64,000 nt of DNA from Flammeovirgaceae bacterium SG7u.111 (GTDB lineage Bacteria; Bacteroidota; Bacteroidia; Cytophagales; Flammeovirgaceae). The stretch spans positions 2,867,635 through 2,931,634 of the forward strand of contig CP139021.1 in the NCBI GenBank assembly GCA_034044135.1, written 5' to 3'. Below, in pieces: positions 28,309-38,082 of this stretch (position 1 is the stretch's first letter; every line of letters begins with the position of its first letter). The position numbers and the translations under genes are program-made. Under the pieces are notes generated by a model that did no database searches, was not told the DNA's origin, and worked only from the letters and a program-made list of their open reading frames with translations.

Positions 28309-29094
28309 ATGGAATCTAACTACTCAACTAACGTTCGTAAGATGAACACGATCTGGAAAACCTTCCGAACGAGTTTTGGAGAAACCAGTAAACCGCTAGA
28401 TATGCCCCAGCTCGAAAAATACATTGGGGATCTGTTTAGTGTTGGAGATTTTTACTACTATGTCATTGACTTTTCCCAAATCCCACATCCTCACATTTCT
28501 TTTGTAGATCCCAATGCATTGGAATTTCATGGTTTAACACGGGAGGAATTTTCCTTGAACCATGTGCTGGCTGCTGTACATGAGGAAGATGTTCCTTTTT
28601 GTACAGCATGTGAAAAGATGATCTTGGAGATTTTTACGGGCCTTGAAAGGAATGAAATGCTTTATTATAAGTCTAGTTATACGCTCAGGATACGGGATGC
28701 GAGCGGGAAATATAAGTTTATCCAGCATCAGGCCGTGCCTATTTCCCTTGATACAAATGGAGGTATTTCCTATGCTCTTAATGTTCATACGGATGTTGGC
28801 CACATCACACAGCAGTCAGGGGGCATCATGTCCCTTATAGGGCTGGAGGGGCGTAAGTCCTACATTGGTATTGACCCATTCAACCCTCAATTAGTTACCA
28901 AAAACCCTCTTTCCATACGAGAGCGAGAAGTGCTTGAATATTTGTCTAGAGGACATACATCTAAGGAAATTTCTGAAATGCTTCATATCTCTAAGCATAC
29001 GGTTGACAGCCACCGAAGGAAAATGCTTGAGAAACTAGAAGTAGTGAATACTGTAGAATTGATCCAAAAGGCTAAAACTTTGTTGCTTTTTTGA
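28309..29094 (+). CDS. PAS-domain LuxR-type transcription regulator
   Basis: 261 residues (GTG three bases upstream was passed over for the ATG). The middle (about 50-170) is a PAS-like fold: FYYYVIDFSQIPHPHISFVDPNALEFHGLTREEF, then TLRIRDASGKYKFIQHQAVPI. The C-terminal 65 residues are a LuxR/GerE helix-turn-helix: NPLSIREREVLEYLSRGHTSKEISEMLHISKHTVDSHRRKMLEKLEV. A sensor of a small ligand or redox state coupled to DNA binding; no dedicated partner is visible. The following gene codes for a barrel protein and may be its target. Confidence 0.85.
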   Translation: MESNYSTNVRKMNTIWKTFRTSFGETSKPLDMPQLEKYIGDLFSVGDFYYYVIDFSQIPHPHISFVDPNALEFHGLTREEFSLNHVLAAVHEEDVPFCTACEKMILEIFTGLERNEMLYYKSSYTLRIRDASGKYKFIQHQAVPISLDTNGGISYALNVHTDVGHITQQSGGIMSLIGLEGRKSYIGIDPFNPQLVTKNPLSIREREVLEYLSRGHTSKEISEMLHISKHTVDSHRRKMLEKLEVVNTVELIQKAKTLLLF

Positions 29095-29145
29095 TGAAGT
29101 AAAGGTTATTATTTATTTTGATCTAAGTATAACATAACTCTACCA

Positions 29146-30162
29146 ATGAAAAAAGTGCTGCTTATTGTATTGGTATTCCTTTCGGCAGAAGGGTCTGCTC
29201 AGGATGAAGTGAAGGGGTATTTATCGCTTGGGGTCAAAAAAGCGGAGCAACTCACTTCCTTGTACATACAGCCCCTGAGCGAAGGGCTTATGTATGGCCT
29301 AACAGGTGGCTGGTACAATTCTGCTGAGGTCAATAAGAAATGGGAACTAGATTTCTCCATTATAGCTAATGGTTCTTTTGTCCCCAAAGATAAACTATCT
29401 ACGGAAATAGATATCTCTAGGTTTGAAAACTTGGAAGTGAAAGGAGGTGGAAATAAAGTGACCATTCCAACTATTTTTGGAAGCACAGATGCTACGGTAA
29501 CTTTCATTGCCACGGTAGATGACGATAAATATGAATTCGATGCGCCAACCGGTATTGGGCTTCTTTCAGCGAACTTATTGCCCAATGCTTTTTTGCAGGC
29601 TAGCCTTGGTTTGCCGGCAAATACAGAACTTAGTTTCAGGGTTTTCCCAAAACAAAATCTAGATGATGCTTCTGTGGGAGAGTTTGGGTTTGGTTTGAAA
29701 CATGAGCTTTCAAAATCGATTAAGAGCTTGAATGAATTACCAATTAGCATTTCGGCATTTGCAGCTTATACCCGCCTAGATGCTGATTATACTTTTCAAG
29801 TAAATGGGCTGATAACAGGCGAGTCGCAGTTTGTAGATGTCAACATCAAAACATTCCAACTAGAGCTTTTGGTCTCGACTAAAAACCCTACTTGGAATTT
29901 GTATGGAGGGGTAGGGTACGTTACAGGAGGTGCCAATTATTCCCTAAAAGGAACATATGTGATTGAGACCCAAAATGAAACACTCACTTTTGTAGACCCT
30001 TTTAATGTCCATTCCGACATTTCTGGAATGCGTGCTTGTTTTGGTGGAAAGGTAAGCTTAGGACGTTTTGGTATTAACGTGGACTATACTTTTCAAGGGT
30101 ATAATAATGCCGCACTGGGTCTGAATTATACATTACTTAAAGGAAAGGCAGAAGTCGAGTAA
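29146..30162 (+). CDS. Outer-membrane beta-barrel-like protein (DUF6588-like)
   Basis: 338 residues with signal peptide MKKVLLIVLVFLSAEGSAQ. The rest is strands with alternating aromatic and polar residues and ends FGINVDYTFQGYNNAALGLNYTLLKG, typical of a Bacteroidota porin-like barrel. The order of motifs (YIQPLSEGLMYGLTGGWYNSAE, FGSTDATVTFI, LPNAFLQASLGLPANTELSFRVFP) agrees with my memory of DUF6588. It lies 51 bases downstream of the PAS-LuxR gene on the same strand. Confidence 0.65.
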   Translation: MKKVLLIVLVFLSAEGSAQDEVKGYLSLGVKKAEQLTSLYIQPLSEGLMYGLTGGWYNSAEVNKKWELDFSIIANGSFVPKDKLSTEIDISRFENLEVKGGGNKVTIPTIFGSTDATVTFIATVDDDKYEFDAPTGIGLLSANLLPNAFLQASLGLPANTELSFRVFPKQNLDDASVGEFGFGLKHELSKSIKSLNELPISISAFAAYTRLDADYTFQVNGLITGESQFVDVNIKTFQLELLVSTKNPTWNLYGGVGYVTGGANYSLKGTYVIETQNETLTFVDPFNVHSDISGMRACFGGKVSLGRFGINVDYTFQGYNNAALGLNYTLLKGKAEVE

Positions 30163-30183
30163 AGTCGCGATAGCTTATCTATT

Positions 30184-33100
30184 TTAGTTTACCTCCACCG
30201 CTTTAGGCGCATCGGTATAAAGGATGTATTTTTTCTTTACAGAATAACCTGCTTTTTGGAGTACTGCTGCATATTGGTTGATTTGCTTTGAGTGCTTTTG
30301 TATGTCTTCCATACCTGTTTTATAATCGATCAGTACGGCTTCTTTTCCCTTGATCATGAGCCTATCGGGGCGGAGTGTGCTCAAGCTCTTCCCATCAAAG
30401 TTCAAAAGCAAGTCTTGCTCATTGAGTACCTCATATCCGCTGCCTTTTTGGAAGTAAGGGTTTATTTCGGGTACGGCTATCGCACGTTCCATCTGCTCTT
30501 TTATCTCTCCAACTTCCTCTTGGCTGATGAGCCCTTCGTTCACCAAGGCTTGGATAGACCTGTCTAAATCTTCCGCATATTTCACCCACTCAAACGCTCG
30601 GTGCATCAAGATACCTGTTTTCTTTTTGGAGATGAAAAAGGCTGCTATGCCCAGTTCTTCGTCAGAGTTTTGGAGGGAAATTCGGCGCATTCGTATTTTG
30701 TCCCTCGCTTCTGTATGGATGGTTTTGCCCAGCTCAAAGAAGGCTTGCTCTTTTTTCGCTTTTTGTTTTTCCCTAGTTGCCTTATCTTCAAACACCTTCC
30801 ACCTGCTACAAACAAGCTGGGTGGCTTCCCCTCCTTCAGGGCTTACTTCAAGTTCTAGGGGAACTAGTTGGTCATCTAGAGGGCGTTCCAGTGCTCGGTA
30901 CATGTAAATCAATTCTGAAGCCGAGATTGGGATGTCAATGCCATCCTTTTTCTTCTTGGCAGATAAGTCCTTGGTAAAAATGAACAATTTTTCCACCGCT
31001 CGGGTAGTAGCTACATACAGCATATTAAAGGCATCTATAAAAGAAGCAGAAGTTTCGGAGTTATAGTCTTCCGCTAGGCTAGTATGTTGCAGATCTTCGT
31101 TGATGCTGAGGAAATAGGATGAAAGCTCTTTCATGAATTCGCTTCCTTCGTTGTTTTTCCAAATATTTCCTTTTGCCTTGGCACTCCAATCGGCAAAGGG
31201 CATGATGACCACGGGGAACTGTAGCCCTTTGGATTTGTGGATGGTCATGATGCGAACAGCGTTGCCCGTTTGGGGAGGGGCGATGGATAGTGCATGGTTT
31301 TTCCGCTCCCAGTGTTCTAAGAAATCCGCTGCATTCCCGTTTCTTTTTTGCGTATAACCAAGAGTAAAGTCCAAGAACTTCTGGAGGTAAACTTGCTCTT
31401 CGTCAAAGAGTTGGAGGTGGAATACTCGCACCAATTCTTCGCAAATTTCATACACGTTGAGGTATTGGAGAGATTTGCCTTTTACCTCAAACCCAAAGTG
31501 TTTGTTGATGAGTTCGAGGAATTTTATAATATCGTTCAGCACAAGAGTAGGGGATATTTCTTCCAGTACTTCTCCACTGAGGATAGTTTTTGGATTTTCG
31601 CTCTTAAGCTTTTGGTACCAGTCCAAAAAGAGAAAGGCGTCCATCTTGGCCAGTGGGTTTTCGGGCAAGCGGAGCACATCTAACATACTCACCAAAAACT
31701 TCACCGACTCGGCATTTTTCACCAATAGCGATTCCTTGGAAACTACGGGAATACCTTGTTCTATTAACTTTTCTGCCAAAAACACTCCGTCACCGTTGTT
31801 TCGGGTTAGGATCGTGATATCTGCAAGCTCGTAGCTTTCCTTTTGTAGTTGTTCTATTGCCTGCAAAGTCAGCTGAAAGTTGGCTTCGTTCAATACTTCC
31901 TTTTTTCTTCGATCTTCAATGAACGTAATCTGTACTTCTCCGCCAGTTTTCCCTACGGTATTTTGCTCTACTTCTTGGTAATAGGCAGCAACGCCGGCTA
32001 TTTTGCTACTCAGGTAATTGCGAAGTTTCGAATAAAAAGAATTGTTGAAGTTGATGACATTGTCCTTGCTTCGGTAGTTCGTATTGAGCGAAAGGATGTT
32101 TTGCTGCTCTTTGAATATCTGTGCTTCAAGCCTGAGGGCTGAATCTTCGCCAATGGTCGGGACTTCGGGCAGGTTCACCAACATATCCGCTTTCCCCCCA
32201 CGCCAGCGGTAGATTGCCTGCTTGGCATCGCCCACCACTAGGGTTTCCATATCGTTGCCAAGGGAGTTGGCAAGCAGCGGGATCAGGTTGTGCCATTGCA
32301 TTTGGGACGTATCTTGGAACTCATCTATGAGGATGTGCCGAAAGCGCTCGCCTATCCGCTCGTAGATGTAGGGTACCGGCTCTTCTTCCACTATGGTATT
32401 TATCCGGTTGTTGAAGTCCGAAATATGGACGATATTTTTCTCGATCTTAAGTTTTTCCAAGAGCTTGCCCAGCTCGTTTGCCGTACCCAGTAAGTAGATG
32501 TTTTTCCGAAGCTTTTGTGCAATGAGATAATTGCCCCATTCTTTCACCCGCAGCATTTCCAGCCCTTCGTAATAGCTCATTAGCTCTCCCGAAATTGAGT
32601 CGATAATATCCTCGGTAGCAGGCGTGATTTTACTGCCATACCATTTGTCCTCGTCAATGGTTTTTTGGACATACGAATTTGGTGCAAGGTTGGTCTTGGC
32701 AAGTGAGCCTTTGAGTTTGCTGAAGTGCCCAACTATTCCTTTGCTTGTATAGTAAAAGTCCTTGGCTGTTAGGTTTTTATCTTGTATAAGTTGAAGTGCT
32801 TTTTCGGCTATGTCGTTGACCTTTTTTTCAAAGCTACTTATCGCCTCGTTTATATTTTTCCTCAGTTTCAGAAAGTCTTCCGACTGTAAGTTCCCAAGTT
32901 TTTCTAGCAATAGTTTTTGCTCTTCTTTAAAAGTTTCCTGCCCAAAGTCTTTGAGTTCTTTGTCAATAAACCAGCTGCTTTCGTCATCAGCTTTTTGGAG
33001 GGAAAATCCTACCAGCAGTTCGCCCAAGCCCTTGTCTTCCTCATCTTTTCCTATCTTGTCGTGTAGCAAGTCAATTGCCTCGTCAAGCAAATCGCTGGTA

Positions 33101-33549
33101 TCCAGTTCAATCTCAAAATTGAACGGCAATTGTAAATCCTTTTTAAAAGACTGCACCACCCGGTTGTTAAAGGCATCTATGGTGCTTACCGCAAAGTCCG
33201 AATAGTTATGGATCAGGTTTTCGTAAGCAGCTTTAGCCCTTCCTACTAGCACGGCTTTGGTTAGCCCCAGCTCTGGTTTTTCGGTTTGGAACTCGCCCAA
33301 AATCATGTTGAGCATGTCGTCTTCTGCTTCGGGCGGGAGTTTTGCAAAGTCTTCCAATTTGCTCAAAATTCGCTCTTTCATCTCATTGGCGGCATCGTTG
33401 GTGAAGGTCACTGCCAATATGTTGCGGTAGTAAAACGGGCTAAAGCCCCCTTGCAAAAAAGGAGGTGCCAGCACCAATTTGAGGTATTCTTTGGTGAGGG
33501 TAAAGGTCTTGCCAGACCCAGCCGAAGAGCGATAAACTTTGAATTTCAT
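30184..33549 (-). CDS. UvrD/RecB (AddA)-type ATP-dependent helicase-nuclease
   Basis: 1121 residues. Superfamily 1 helicase motifs: Walker A SSAGSGKTFTLTKEYL at the N-terminus, motif Ia VTFTNDAANEMKER, motif II LIDEFQDTSQMQWHNLI, motif III GDAKQAIYRWRGGKAD, motif IV LNTNYRS, motif V IMTIHKSKGLQFPVVIMP and motif VI YVATTRAVEKLFIFT. The C-terminal part carries a RecB-like PD-(D/E)xK nuclease core (AVLIDYKTGMEDIQK). This is the AddA/RecB layout for double-strand-break processing. No AddB gene is next to it. The N-terminal part has an odd insertion (APPFLQGGFSP, at about residue 30) coded by a palindromic stretch. Confidence 0.9.
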   Translation of the reverse strand: MKFKVYRSSAGSGKTFTLTKEYLKLVLAPPFLQGGFSPFYYRNILAVTFTNDAANEMKERILSKLEDFAKLPPEAEDDMLNMILGEFQTEKPELGLTKAVLVGRAKAAYENLIHNYSDFAVSTIDAFNNRVVQSFKKDLQLPFNFEIELDTSDLLDEAIDLLHDKIGKDEEDKGLGELLVGFSLQKADDESSWFIDKELKDFGQETFKEEQKLLLEKLGNLQSEDFLKLRKNINEAISSFEKKVNDIAEKALQLIQDKNLTAKDFYYTSKGIVGHFSKLKGSLAKTNLAPNSYVQKTIDEDKWYGSKITPATEDIIDSISGELMSYYEGLEMLRVKEWGNYLIAQKLRKNIYLLGTANELGKLLEKLKIEKNIVHISDFNNRINTIVEEEPVPYIYERIGERFRHILIDEFQDTSQMQWHNLIPLLANSLGNDMETLVVGDAKQAIYRWRGGKADMLVNLPEVPTIGEDSALRLEAQIFKEQQNILSLNTNYRSKDNVINFNNSFYSKLRNYLSSKIAGVAAYYQEVEQNTVGKTGGEVQITFIEDRRKKEVLNEANFQLTLQAIEQLQKESYELADITILTRNNGDGVFLAEKLIEQGIPVVSKESLLVKNAESVKFLVSMLDVLRLPENPLAKMDAFLFLDWYQKLKSENPKTILSGEVLEEISPTLVLNDIIKFLELINKHFGFEVKGKSLQYLNVYEICEELVRVFHLQLFDEEQVYLQKFLDFTLGYTQKRNGNAADFLEHWERKNHALSIAPPQTGNAVRIMTIHKSKGLQFPVVIMPFADWSAKAKGNIWKNNEGSEFMKELSSYFLSINEDLQHTSLAEDYNSETSASFIDAFNMLYVATTRAVEKLFIFTKDLSAKKKKDGIDIPISASELIYMYRALERPLDDQLVPLELEVSPEGGEATQLVCSRWKVFEDKATREKQKAKKEQAFFELGKTIHTEARDKIRMRRISLQNSDEELGIAAFFISKKKTGILMHRAFEWVKYAEDLDRSIQALVNEGLISQEEVGEIKEQMERAIAVPEINPYFQKGSGYEVLNEQDLLLNFDGKSLSTLRPDRLMIKGKEAVLIDYKTGMEDIQKHSKQINQYAAVLQKAGYSVKKKYILYTDAPKAVEVN
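33434..33467. repeat. Short palindromic stretch inside the helicase gene
   Basis: TTGCAAAAAAGGAGG next to GGGCTAAAGCCCCC lies in frame in the helicase gene and codes for FLQGGFSP. It looks like an intergenic palindrome that slipped into a loop. The frame is kept. Confidence 0.35.
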
Positions 33550-33593
33550 GCAGATGCTTTGGTTTGACTACAAGTATAGGAAATTTTTTTCGT

Positions 33594-33624
33594 GTTGCGG
33601 ACGGTTCGCCGCTGCGGTTGCGGG
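33594..33624 (+). repeat. 31-bp dispersed repeat, copy 1
   Basis: GTTGCGGACGGTTCGCCGCT... directly behind the helicase start; 26 of 31 positions agree with the copy at 54590-54620 (reverse orientation). Confidence 0.6.
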
Positions 33625-34009
33625 GTTCGTGTTTCAGATGGTCAGCCGCTGCTATTCTATAGTGGCTGTGGAGCAGGAATTGTCCTGTTATATGGATGTT
33701 GGATGCCATAGCAAAAAAACATGGAGAGGGCATAAGCCCCTGTCGGTATTGCGGGAGCGGCTCCAAATGGGTAGCTGCAAGTCGCTAGAGCGAGCCGTGG
33801 GAGGTCCAAGATGACACTTGACGAGAAGGCTACACCACAACTCCCTTTGTTACCATATGCCATTTTCCCATTGCTAATAATGCTTAAAAAATGGCTCATA
33901 TTCCATTTATAGCCGTATTTCTTCTTTCTTCCAACCTTTTATTTGTAACTTTATGACGCTAAAAAGTTAACGTTGGGAACATTTCCAGTGCTTTTGGCTA
34001 CAAATACTT

Positions 34010-34723
34010 ATGAAAGTGATGAAAGACTACATACTTTTTATCGATACTGAAACTTCTGGTGCTCCTCGCAAAATAGGAACTCCTACTAGCCAAACGGAAA
34101 AGTGGCCTTACATACTCCAAGTGGCGTGGGCGATCTATACGAAGCAAGGTAATCATGTAGCCACTCAAAACTTTTATATCAAGCATGAACATGAAATCCC
34201 TATCGATAAGGAATCTTTCAAGTTGCATGGCATTACCCACCAAATGCTGGAAGAAAAAGGAGTGGCTAGGAAATACGCTTTTCAGAAGTTGTCTAGTGAT
34301 TTGGAGAAATACAGGCCGCTATTGGTCGGGCATTATCTGCTATTCGATGAAAAGATGTTAGAGGTTGGGTTCAACCGTGCGGGCTTATCCAAAAACTTCC
34401 TGGGATTGCCTAAGTTCTGCACCATGCGAAGCACTCGCTTCGAAGATAAGTTTCGGGCTAATTCTACTTTTCTGAGACTCAACGAGCTCTATTATTCCCT
34501 ATTCAGGAAAGACTTCGACGGGCAGCACGATGCCCTTTCGGATGCCCTAGCCACTAAAGAATGCTTTTTTGAACTGATCAGAAAAGGGAAGGTGACAGAT
34601 GTGTGCATTGAAGATCAGCAAGAATATTTTGAGCCCGTAGAACCACGTCCTTTCTCACGAGCGCTCATCCTCTCGTTCAGTATTTTTGCGCTGTTTATAT
34701 TTGCCTTCTGGGCATGTAAATAA
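34010..34723 (+). CDS. DnaQ-like 3'-5' exonuclease with C-terminal membrane anchor
   Basis: 237 residues. DEDDh exonuclease motifs: Exo I FIDTETSG (residues 10-17), Exo II VGHYLLFDEKML and Exo III HDALSDA. The last 25 residues are one membrane span (ALILSFSIFALFIFAFWACK). A second ATG (MKDYI) three codons in is equally possible. It is followed 198 bases later by a cNMP/CBS/nucleotidyltransferase-type protein; in other bacteria such DUF294 proteins sit next to an epsilon-like exonuclease, so the two probably work together. The membrane anchor is unusual for an exonuclease of this type. Confidence 0.85.
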   Translation: MKVMKDYILFIDTETSGAPRKIGTPTSQTEKWPYILQVAWAIYTKQGNHVATQNFYIKHEHEIPIDKESFKLHGITHQMLEEKGVARKYAFQKLSSDLEKYRPLLVGHYLLFDEKMLEVGFNRAGLSKNFLGLPKFCTMRSTRFEDKFRANSTFLRLNELYYSLFRKDFDGQHDALSDALATKECFFELIRKGKVTDVCIEDQQEYFEPVEPRPFSRALILSFSIFALFIFAFWACK

Positions 34724-34921
34724 TTTTCATATACGGTTCGGCTTGTAATCCTATTTGCTAAATGGGTTGTTTTGCTTAAAGGCTAAATTATTTGCTATAC
34801 ATAGTATCTCTATCCGACACATAAGATAGATTCGCATGTGCAAACTATCTCCATTTAATTCATTATTGGGGATAAACTTCACAATAAGCTTCTTAAATTG
34901 TGAGCGTAAAGCTTGATACTT

Positions 34922-36817
34922 ATGGAAAACTGGATATCCTTTCTTCAAACATTAAGTCCTTTCAATTTACTGCCTGTTTCCGTATTGGAAGATGTGGCTA
35001 ATATCATGACTGTCCATCATTATGTGGATGAATCGACTGTTTACGAGCAAGATAAAAGCGAGGTACAGAGCGTGGATATTATAGTTGAAGGGCAGTACGA
35101 TGCCTATTTTTACGATTCGGAGGGGCAGGTATGCTTGGTGGAGCATTATAATGCAGGTTCGGTGTACGGTGCAAGTTCTGTTCTGCTCAACAAGAAGAAG
35201 TCGATTAGGCAGGTTATAGCACAGAAGGAGACCACAGCCATTAGTCTAGACAAGGAGGAGTTCAAGTCTATTTGTAGAAGTTATGATGATTTTTTCCATC
35301 ACTTTACCATCCAGTTTGGGCAAAAAATGCTCAACGATGAGTATGCGCATTTTGTGAAGCGGGATGCAACCCGTGAAGAGAACTTCATGGATGCTGATAA
35401 TATTTTTACCCGAAGGATCAGTACCATTGACCCAAGGCGTCTTATCACCCTGAGCGCTGAAGAAACTGTGCAAGAAGCGGCAGACCTGATGTACAAAAAG
35501 ACTGTGAACTGTATGTACATTGAGCAAGATGGTAAATTGATTGGCTCGATAACAAAAGACATCTTGCTGAAGCAGATCTTGGCAGCGGGAAGGCCAATGG
35601 ACACCCCCGTAATAGATGTTGCCAATTGTTCTATCATCTCCATCCATAGGGATGCTTTGCTATTTGAAGCGTTGTTGATCATGTTCCAGTCAAAGGAAGA
35701 GTTTATTTTGGTGGTGGATGGAGAAGAAAATTTGGGTTACCTGAGCAGGTATAGGCTCTTGACCGAGCATGCCCAATCTCCGCTGGTGTTCATCCAGTCA
35801 GTAAAGCTTTCCAGGTCGGTGAATGAGCTGAAAAACAAGTGGGACAGAGTGCCAGAGCTTATTGCCAAGCTGATAGGGCGAGGGGTGAACTCGGAGATAG
35901 TGAACCGAATAGTGACGACCATTTCCGATGAGATATTGCTAAAGGTGATAGAGATAGTGGAAAATGAAATGCCTCCTGCGCCTGCTAAGTATGCCTTTAT
36001 GGTGATGGGAAGCGAGGGAAGGCAAGAACAAACGCTAGTGACTGACCAAGACAATGCGATCATTTACGAAGACAAGGCGAACGAGCAGCGGGAGCTGGTA
36101 CGGGAATATTTTCTGGAATTTGCCAACAAGGTCTCTACTCAGCTCAATGATATCGGCTTTAAGTTTTGTGATGGTGGCTATATGGCCATGAACCCTAAGT
36201 GGACGCATTCTTTGTCCCACTGGAAAGGCGAATACGATGAATGGATAAAACGGGCGGACCCTGAGTTGGTCATTCAGTTTTCCACTTTTTTCGACTGCCG
36301 GTTTATCTATGGGGAAGAGCAGTTATTTGATGGCCTAAAAGAATATATGGTCCAATCGCTGGACAATGCTTCTTCGAAGTTTTACTATAGCCTTACGGTA
36401 AATGCGTTGCAATACGACCCGCCTCTTACCTCTTTTTTCAAGGAGATAAAAACCTTTTCGCATGAGGAAAAAAAGGTGTTCAATATAAAGAAAGCCATGG
36501 TGCCTATAGTAGACCTAATGCGGATGTGGGCGTTGAAACATAGGATTATTGAGACCAATACGGGAAAGCGTATGCAAAAGCTTTTGGAAGGAGGTTACAT
36601 CGACGAGAAAAAATACAAGGAGCTTATCCAAGCATATTACTACCTTATGGGCGTCCGCCTAAAGCACCAAGCTTGGGAGATATTGGACAACTTTTCCCCG
36701 CCTACCAACTTGGTTGAGCCTAAGCACCTCACCCAAGTGGAGCGGGCTACCTTAAAGGAGATTTTCAAGTTTATAAAAGACCTCCAATCGGGTGTGAAGA
36801 TGGAGTTTCAGTATTAG
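34922..36817 (+). CDS. cNMP-binding/CBS/DUF294 putative nucleotidyltransferase protein
   Basis: 631 residues from MENWISFLQTLSPF (the TTG at 34913 was not used). Residues 10-130 are a cyclic-nucleotide-binding-like beta roll (VDIIVEGQYDAYFYDSEG..., YNAGSVYGASSVLLNKKKS). Residues 165-285 hold a CBS pair (RRLITLSAEETVQEAADLMYKKTVNCMYIEQDGKLIGSIT). Residues 350-500 are the DUF294 nucleotidyltransferase-like part with FMVMGSEGRQEQTLVTDQDNAIIYED, containing the GS-ExR and D-x-D pattern. The substrate-binding C-terminal part follows. Role unclear; in Proteobacteria related proteins are linked to acetate/solute symport. The exonuclease upstream is the likely partner. Confidence 0.85.
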   Translation: MENWISFLQTLSPFNLLPVSVLEDVANIMTVHHYVDESTVYEQDKSEVQSVDIIVEGQYDAYFYDSEGQVCLVEHYNAGSVYGASSVLLNKKKSIRQVIAQKETTAISLDKEEFKSICRSYDDFFHHFTIQFGQKMLNDEYAHFVKRDATREENFMDADNIFTRRISTIDPRRLITLSAEETVQEAADLMYKKTVNCMYIEQDGKLIGSITKDILLKQILAAGRPMDTPVIDVANCSIISIHRDALLFEALLIMFQSKEEFILVVDGEENLGYLSRYRLLTEHAQSPLVFIQSVKLSRSVNELKNKWDRVPELIAKLIGRGVNSEIVNRIVTTISDEILLKVIEIVENEMPPAPAKYAFMVMGSEGRQEQTLVTDQDNAIIYEDKANEQRELVREYFLEFANKVSTQLNDIGFKFCDGGYMAMNPKWTHSLSHWKGEYDEWIKRADPELVIQFSTFFDCRFIYGEEQLFDGLKEYMVQSLDNASSKFYYSLTVNALQYDPPLTSFFKEIKTFSHEEKKVFNIKKAMVPIVDLMRMWALKHRIIETNTGKRMQKLLEGGYIDEKKYKELIQAYYYLMGVRLKHQAWEILDNFSPPTNLVEPKHLTQVERATLKEIFKFIKDLQSGVKMEFQY

Positions 36818-37241
36818 GAAGAGTGCTTAGGTTTCGGTAATTCAGCAGAGCTTGTTTCTCTTTTCATACCGAGATAGGCAATTATGCCTATTAAGTACAT
36901 TGTAAACTAAGTTTTCGTGTTTTTTTATAAAGCCTATTGTTGACTTGCTACCGAAATTGATTGTTGCTGATGGTCCACCGCTGCGATTGCTAGTTTTTTC
37001 TTAAAAAAATCTTTCACTTTTTAAGAAAAAGACAGTTAATCAACTCATTACTTAGTTGAAACTAGTAACCCGTAACTAGCATCTAGTAACCGTCAGCAGG
37101 GTCTAAAAATCAAAATAATAAGCATCATTAAAACACTCGCTTATTTAGTTTGCAGTGTACTTAAGTTTCCAAAACTTTTGAAGGATAGTTTAGTTCTACG
37201 AGGACTAATGGTATTTATTAGTCAAGCTTCTAATCATAACT
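36818..37241. other. Gene-free stretch with 31-bp repeat
   Basis: Contains the repeat copy at 36963-36993 and a TTAGTTGAAACTAG palindrome near 37050. Multiple short ACTAGTAACC-like units follow. No reading frame of interest. Confidence 0.5.
36963..36993 (+). repeat. 31-bp dispersed repeat, copy 2
   Basis: GTTGCTGATGGTCCACCGCT...; 27 of 31 positions agree with the copy at 54590-54620. Confidence 0.6.
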
Positions 37242-37949
37242 ATGTACAGAAAACTACAACTTCATCTGACATTGATTGCAACCCTGCTACTCGCAGGAAT
37301 TACTACCCTAAAAGCCCAAGGAAAAAGTATGGGCAACACAAAAGAAAACACGATGGAAATAGCATTTATTCTATTCAATGATTATGAAACCCTAGATGTG
37401 TTCGGTCCGGCAGAAATTTTTGGAAGGCTGGTCAACAAGTATACCTTAACATTTTATTCTCTTGAAGGGGGAGTCGTTTCAAACCGCCACAGAGTACCTA
37501 TTATGACCCAGAAGCTAGAAGACATGGATAAGAAGCCCGACATGATTCTCGTGCCCGGCGGGTTAGGAACTAGAAAGGGAGTGGAAAATAAGGAGTTGAT
37601 CAGTCAAATAAAAGAGCTGTCACTTTCCAGCAAGTATGTGCTTACAGTGTGTACCGGTAGTGCCCTACTGGCAAAAACTGGGCTTTTAGATAACAAAAAG
37701 GCAACTTCAAATAAAAGAGCCTTTTCTTGGGTAGCCTCTCAAGGGTTGGAGGTTGATTGGGACAAAAAAGCAAGGTGGGTAATTGATGGTAAATATTACA
37801 CCTCATCGGGTGTGAGTGCTGGAATGGACATGGCATTGGGCTTTTTGGCGGATAGGCATGGGATTGATTTTGCTAGGAAAACAGCAAAGGAAATTGAATA
37901 CAATTGGGCGGAAGACAAAAACAATGATACCTTTCAAGCTGTTGAGTAA
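37242..37949 (+). CDS. Exported DJ-1/PfpI-family protein
   Basis: 235 residues. An N-terminal hydrophobic segment (LQLHLTLIATLLLAGITTLKAQ) resembles a signal peptide, rare in this family. The domain starts MEIAFILFNDYETLDVFGPAEIFG, with the family Glu, and keeps the nucleophile elbow VCTGSALLAKTGLL and DGKYYTSSGVSAGMDMALGFL. DJ-1/PfpI proteins act as glyoxalase/deglycase, chaperone or amidase, and the closest pattern is the isonitrile hydratase/AraC-N type. Export to the periplasm is an inference from the N-terminus. Monocistronic. Confidence 0.85.
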   Translation: MYRKLQLHLTLIATLLLAGITTLKAQGKSMGNTKENTMEIAFILFNDYETLDVFGPAEIFGRLVNKYTLTFYSLEGGVVSNRHRVPIMTQKLEDMDKKPDMILVPGGLGTRKGVENKELISQIKELSLSSKYVLTVCTGSALLAKTGLLDNKKATSNKRAFSWVASQGLEVDWDKKARWVIDGKYYTSSGVSAGMDMALGFLADRHGIDFARKTAKEIEYNWAEDKNNDTFQAVE

Positions 37950-38082
37950 CATGTTCGAATGCAAAGTGTCAGGTACATTGAAATAGCAGGTGGTATAGTG
38001 AAGTTTTCTAAAGTAAATAACCGTGTTATAGGTTCACCCGTAGAAGTGTTTAACTCTTTCCTCTAACCTAAACGCTCTGTCT

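Noticed and set aside
30184..33549. Helicase-nuclease as a phage defence module
   Set aside because: Single AddA/RecB-like gene with complete housekeeping motifs and no defence-type neighbours.
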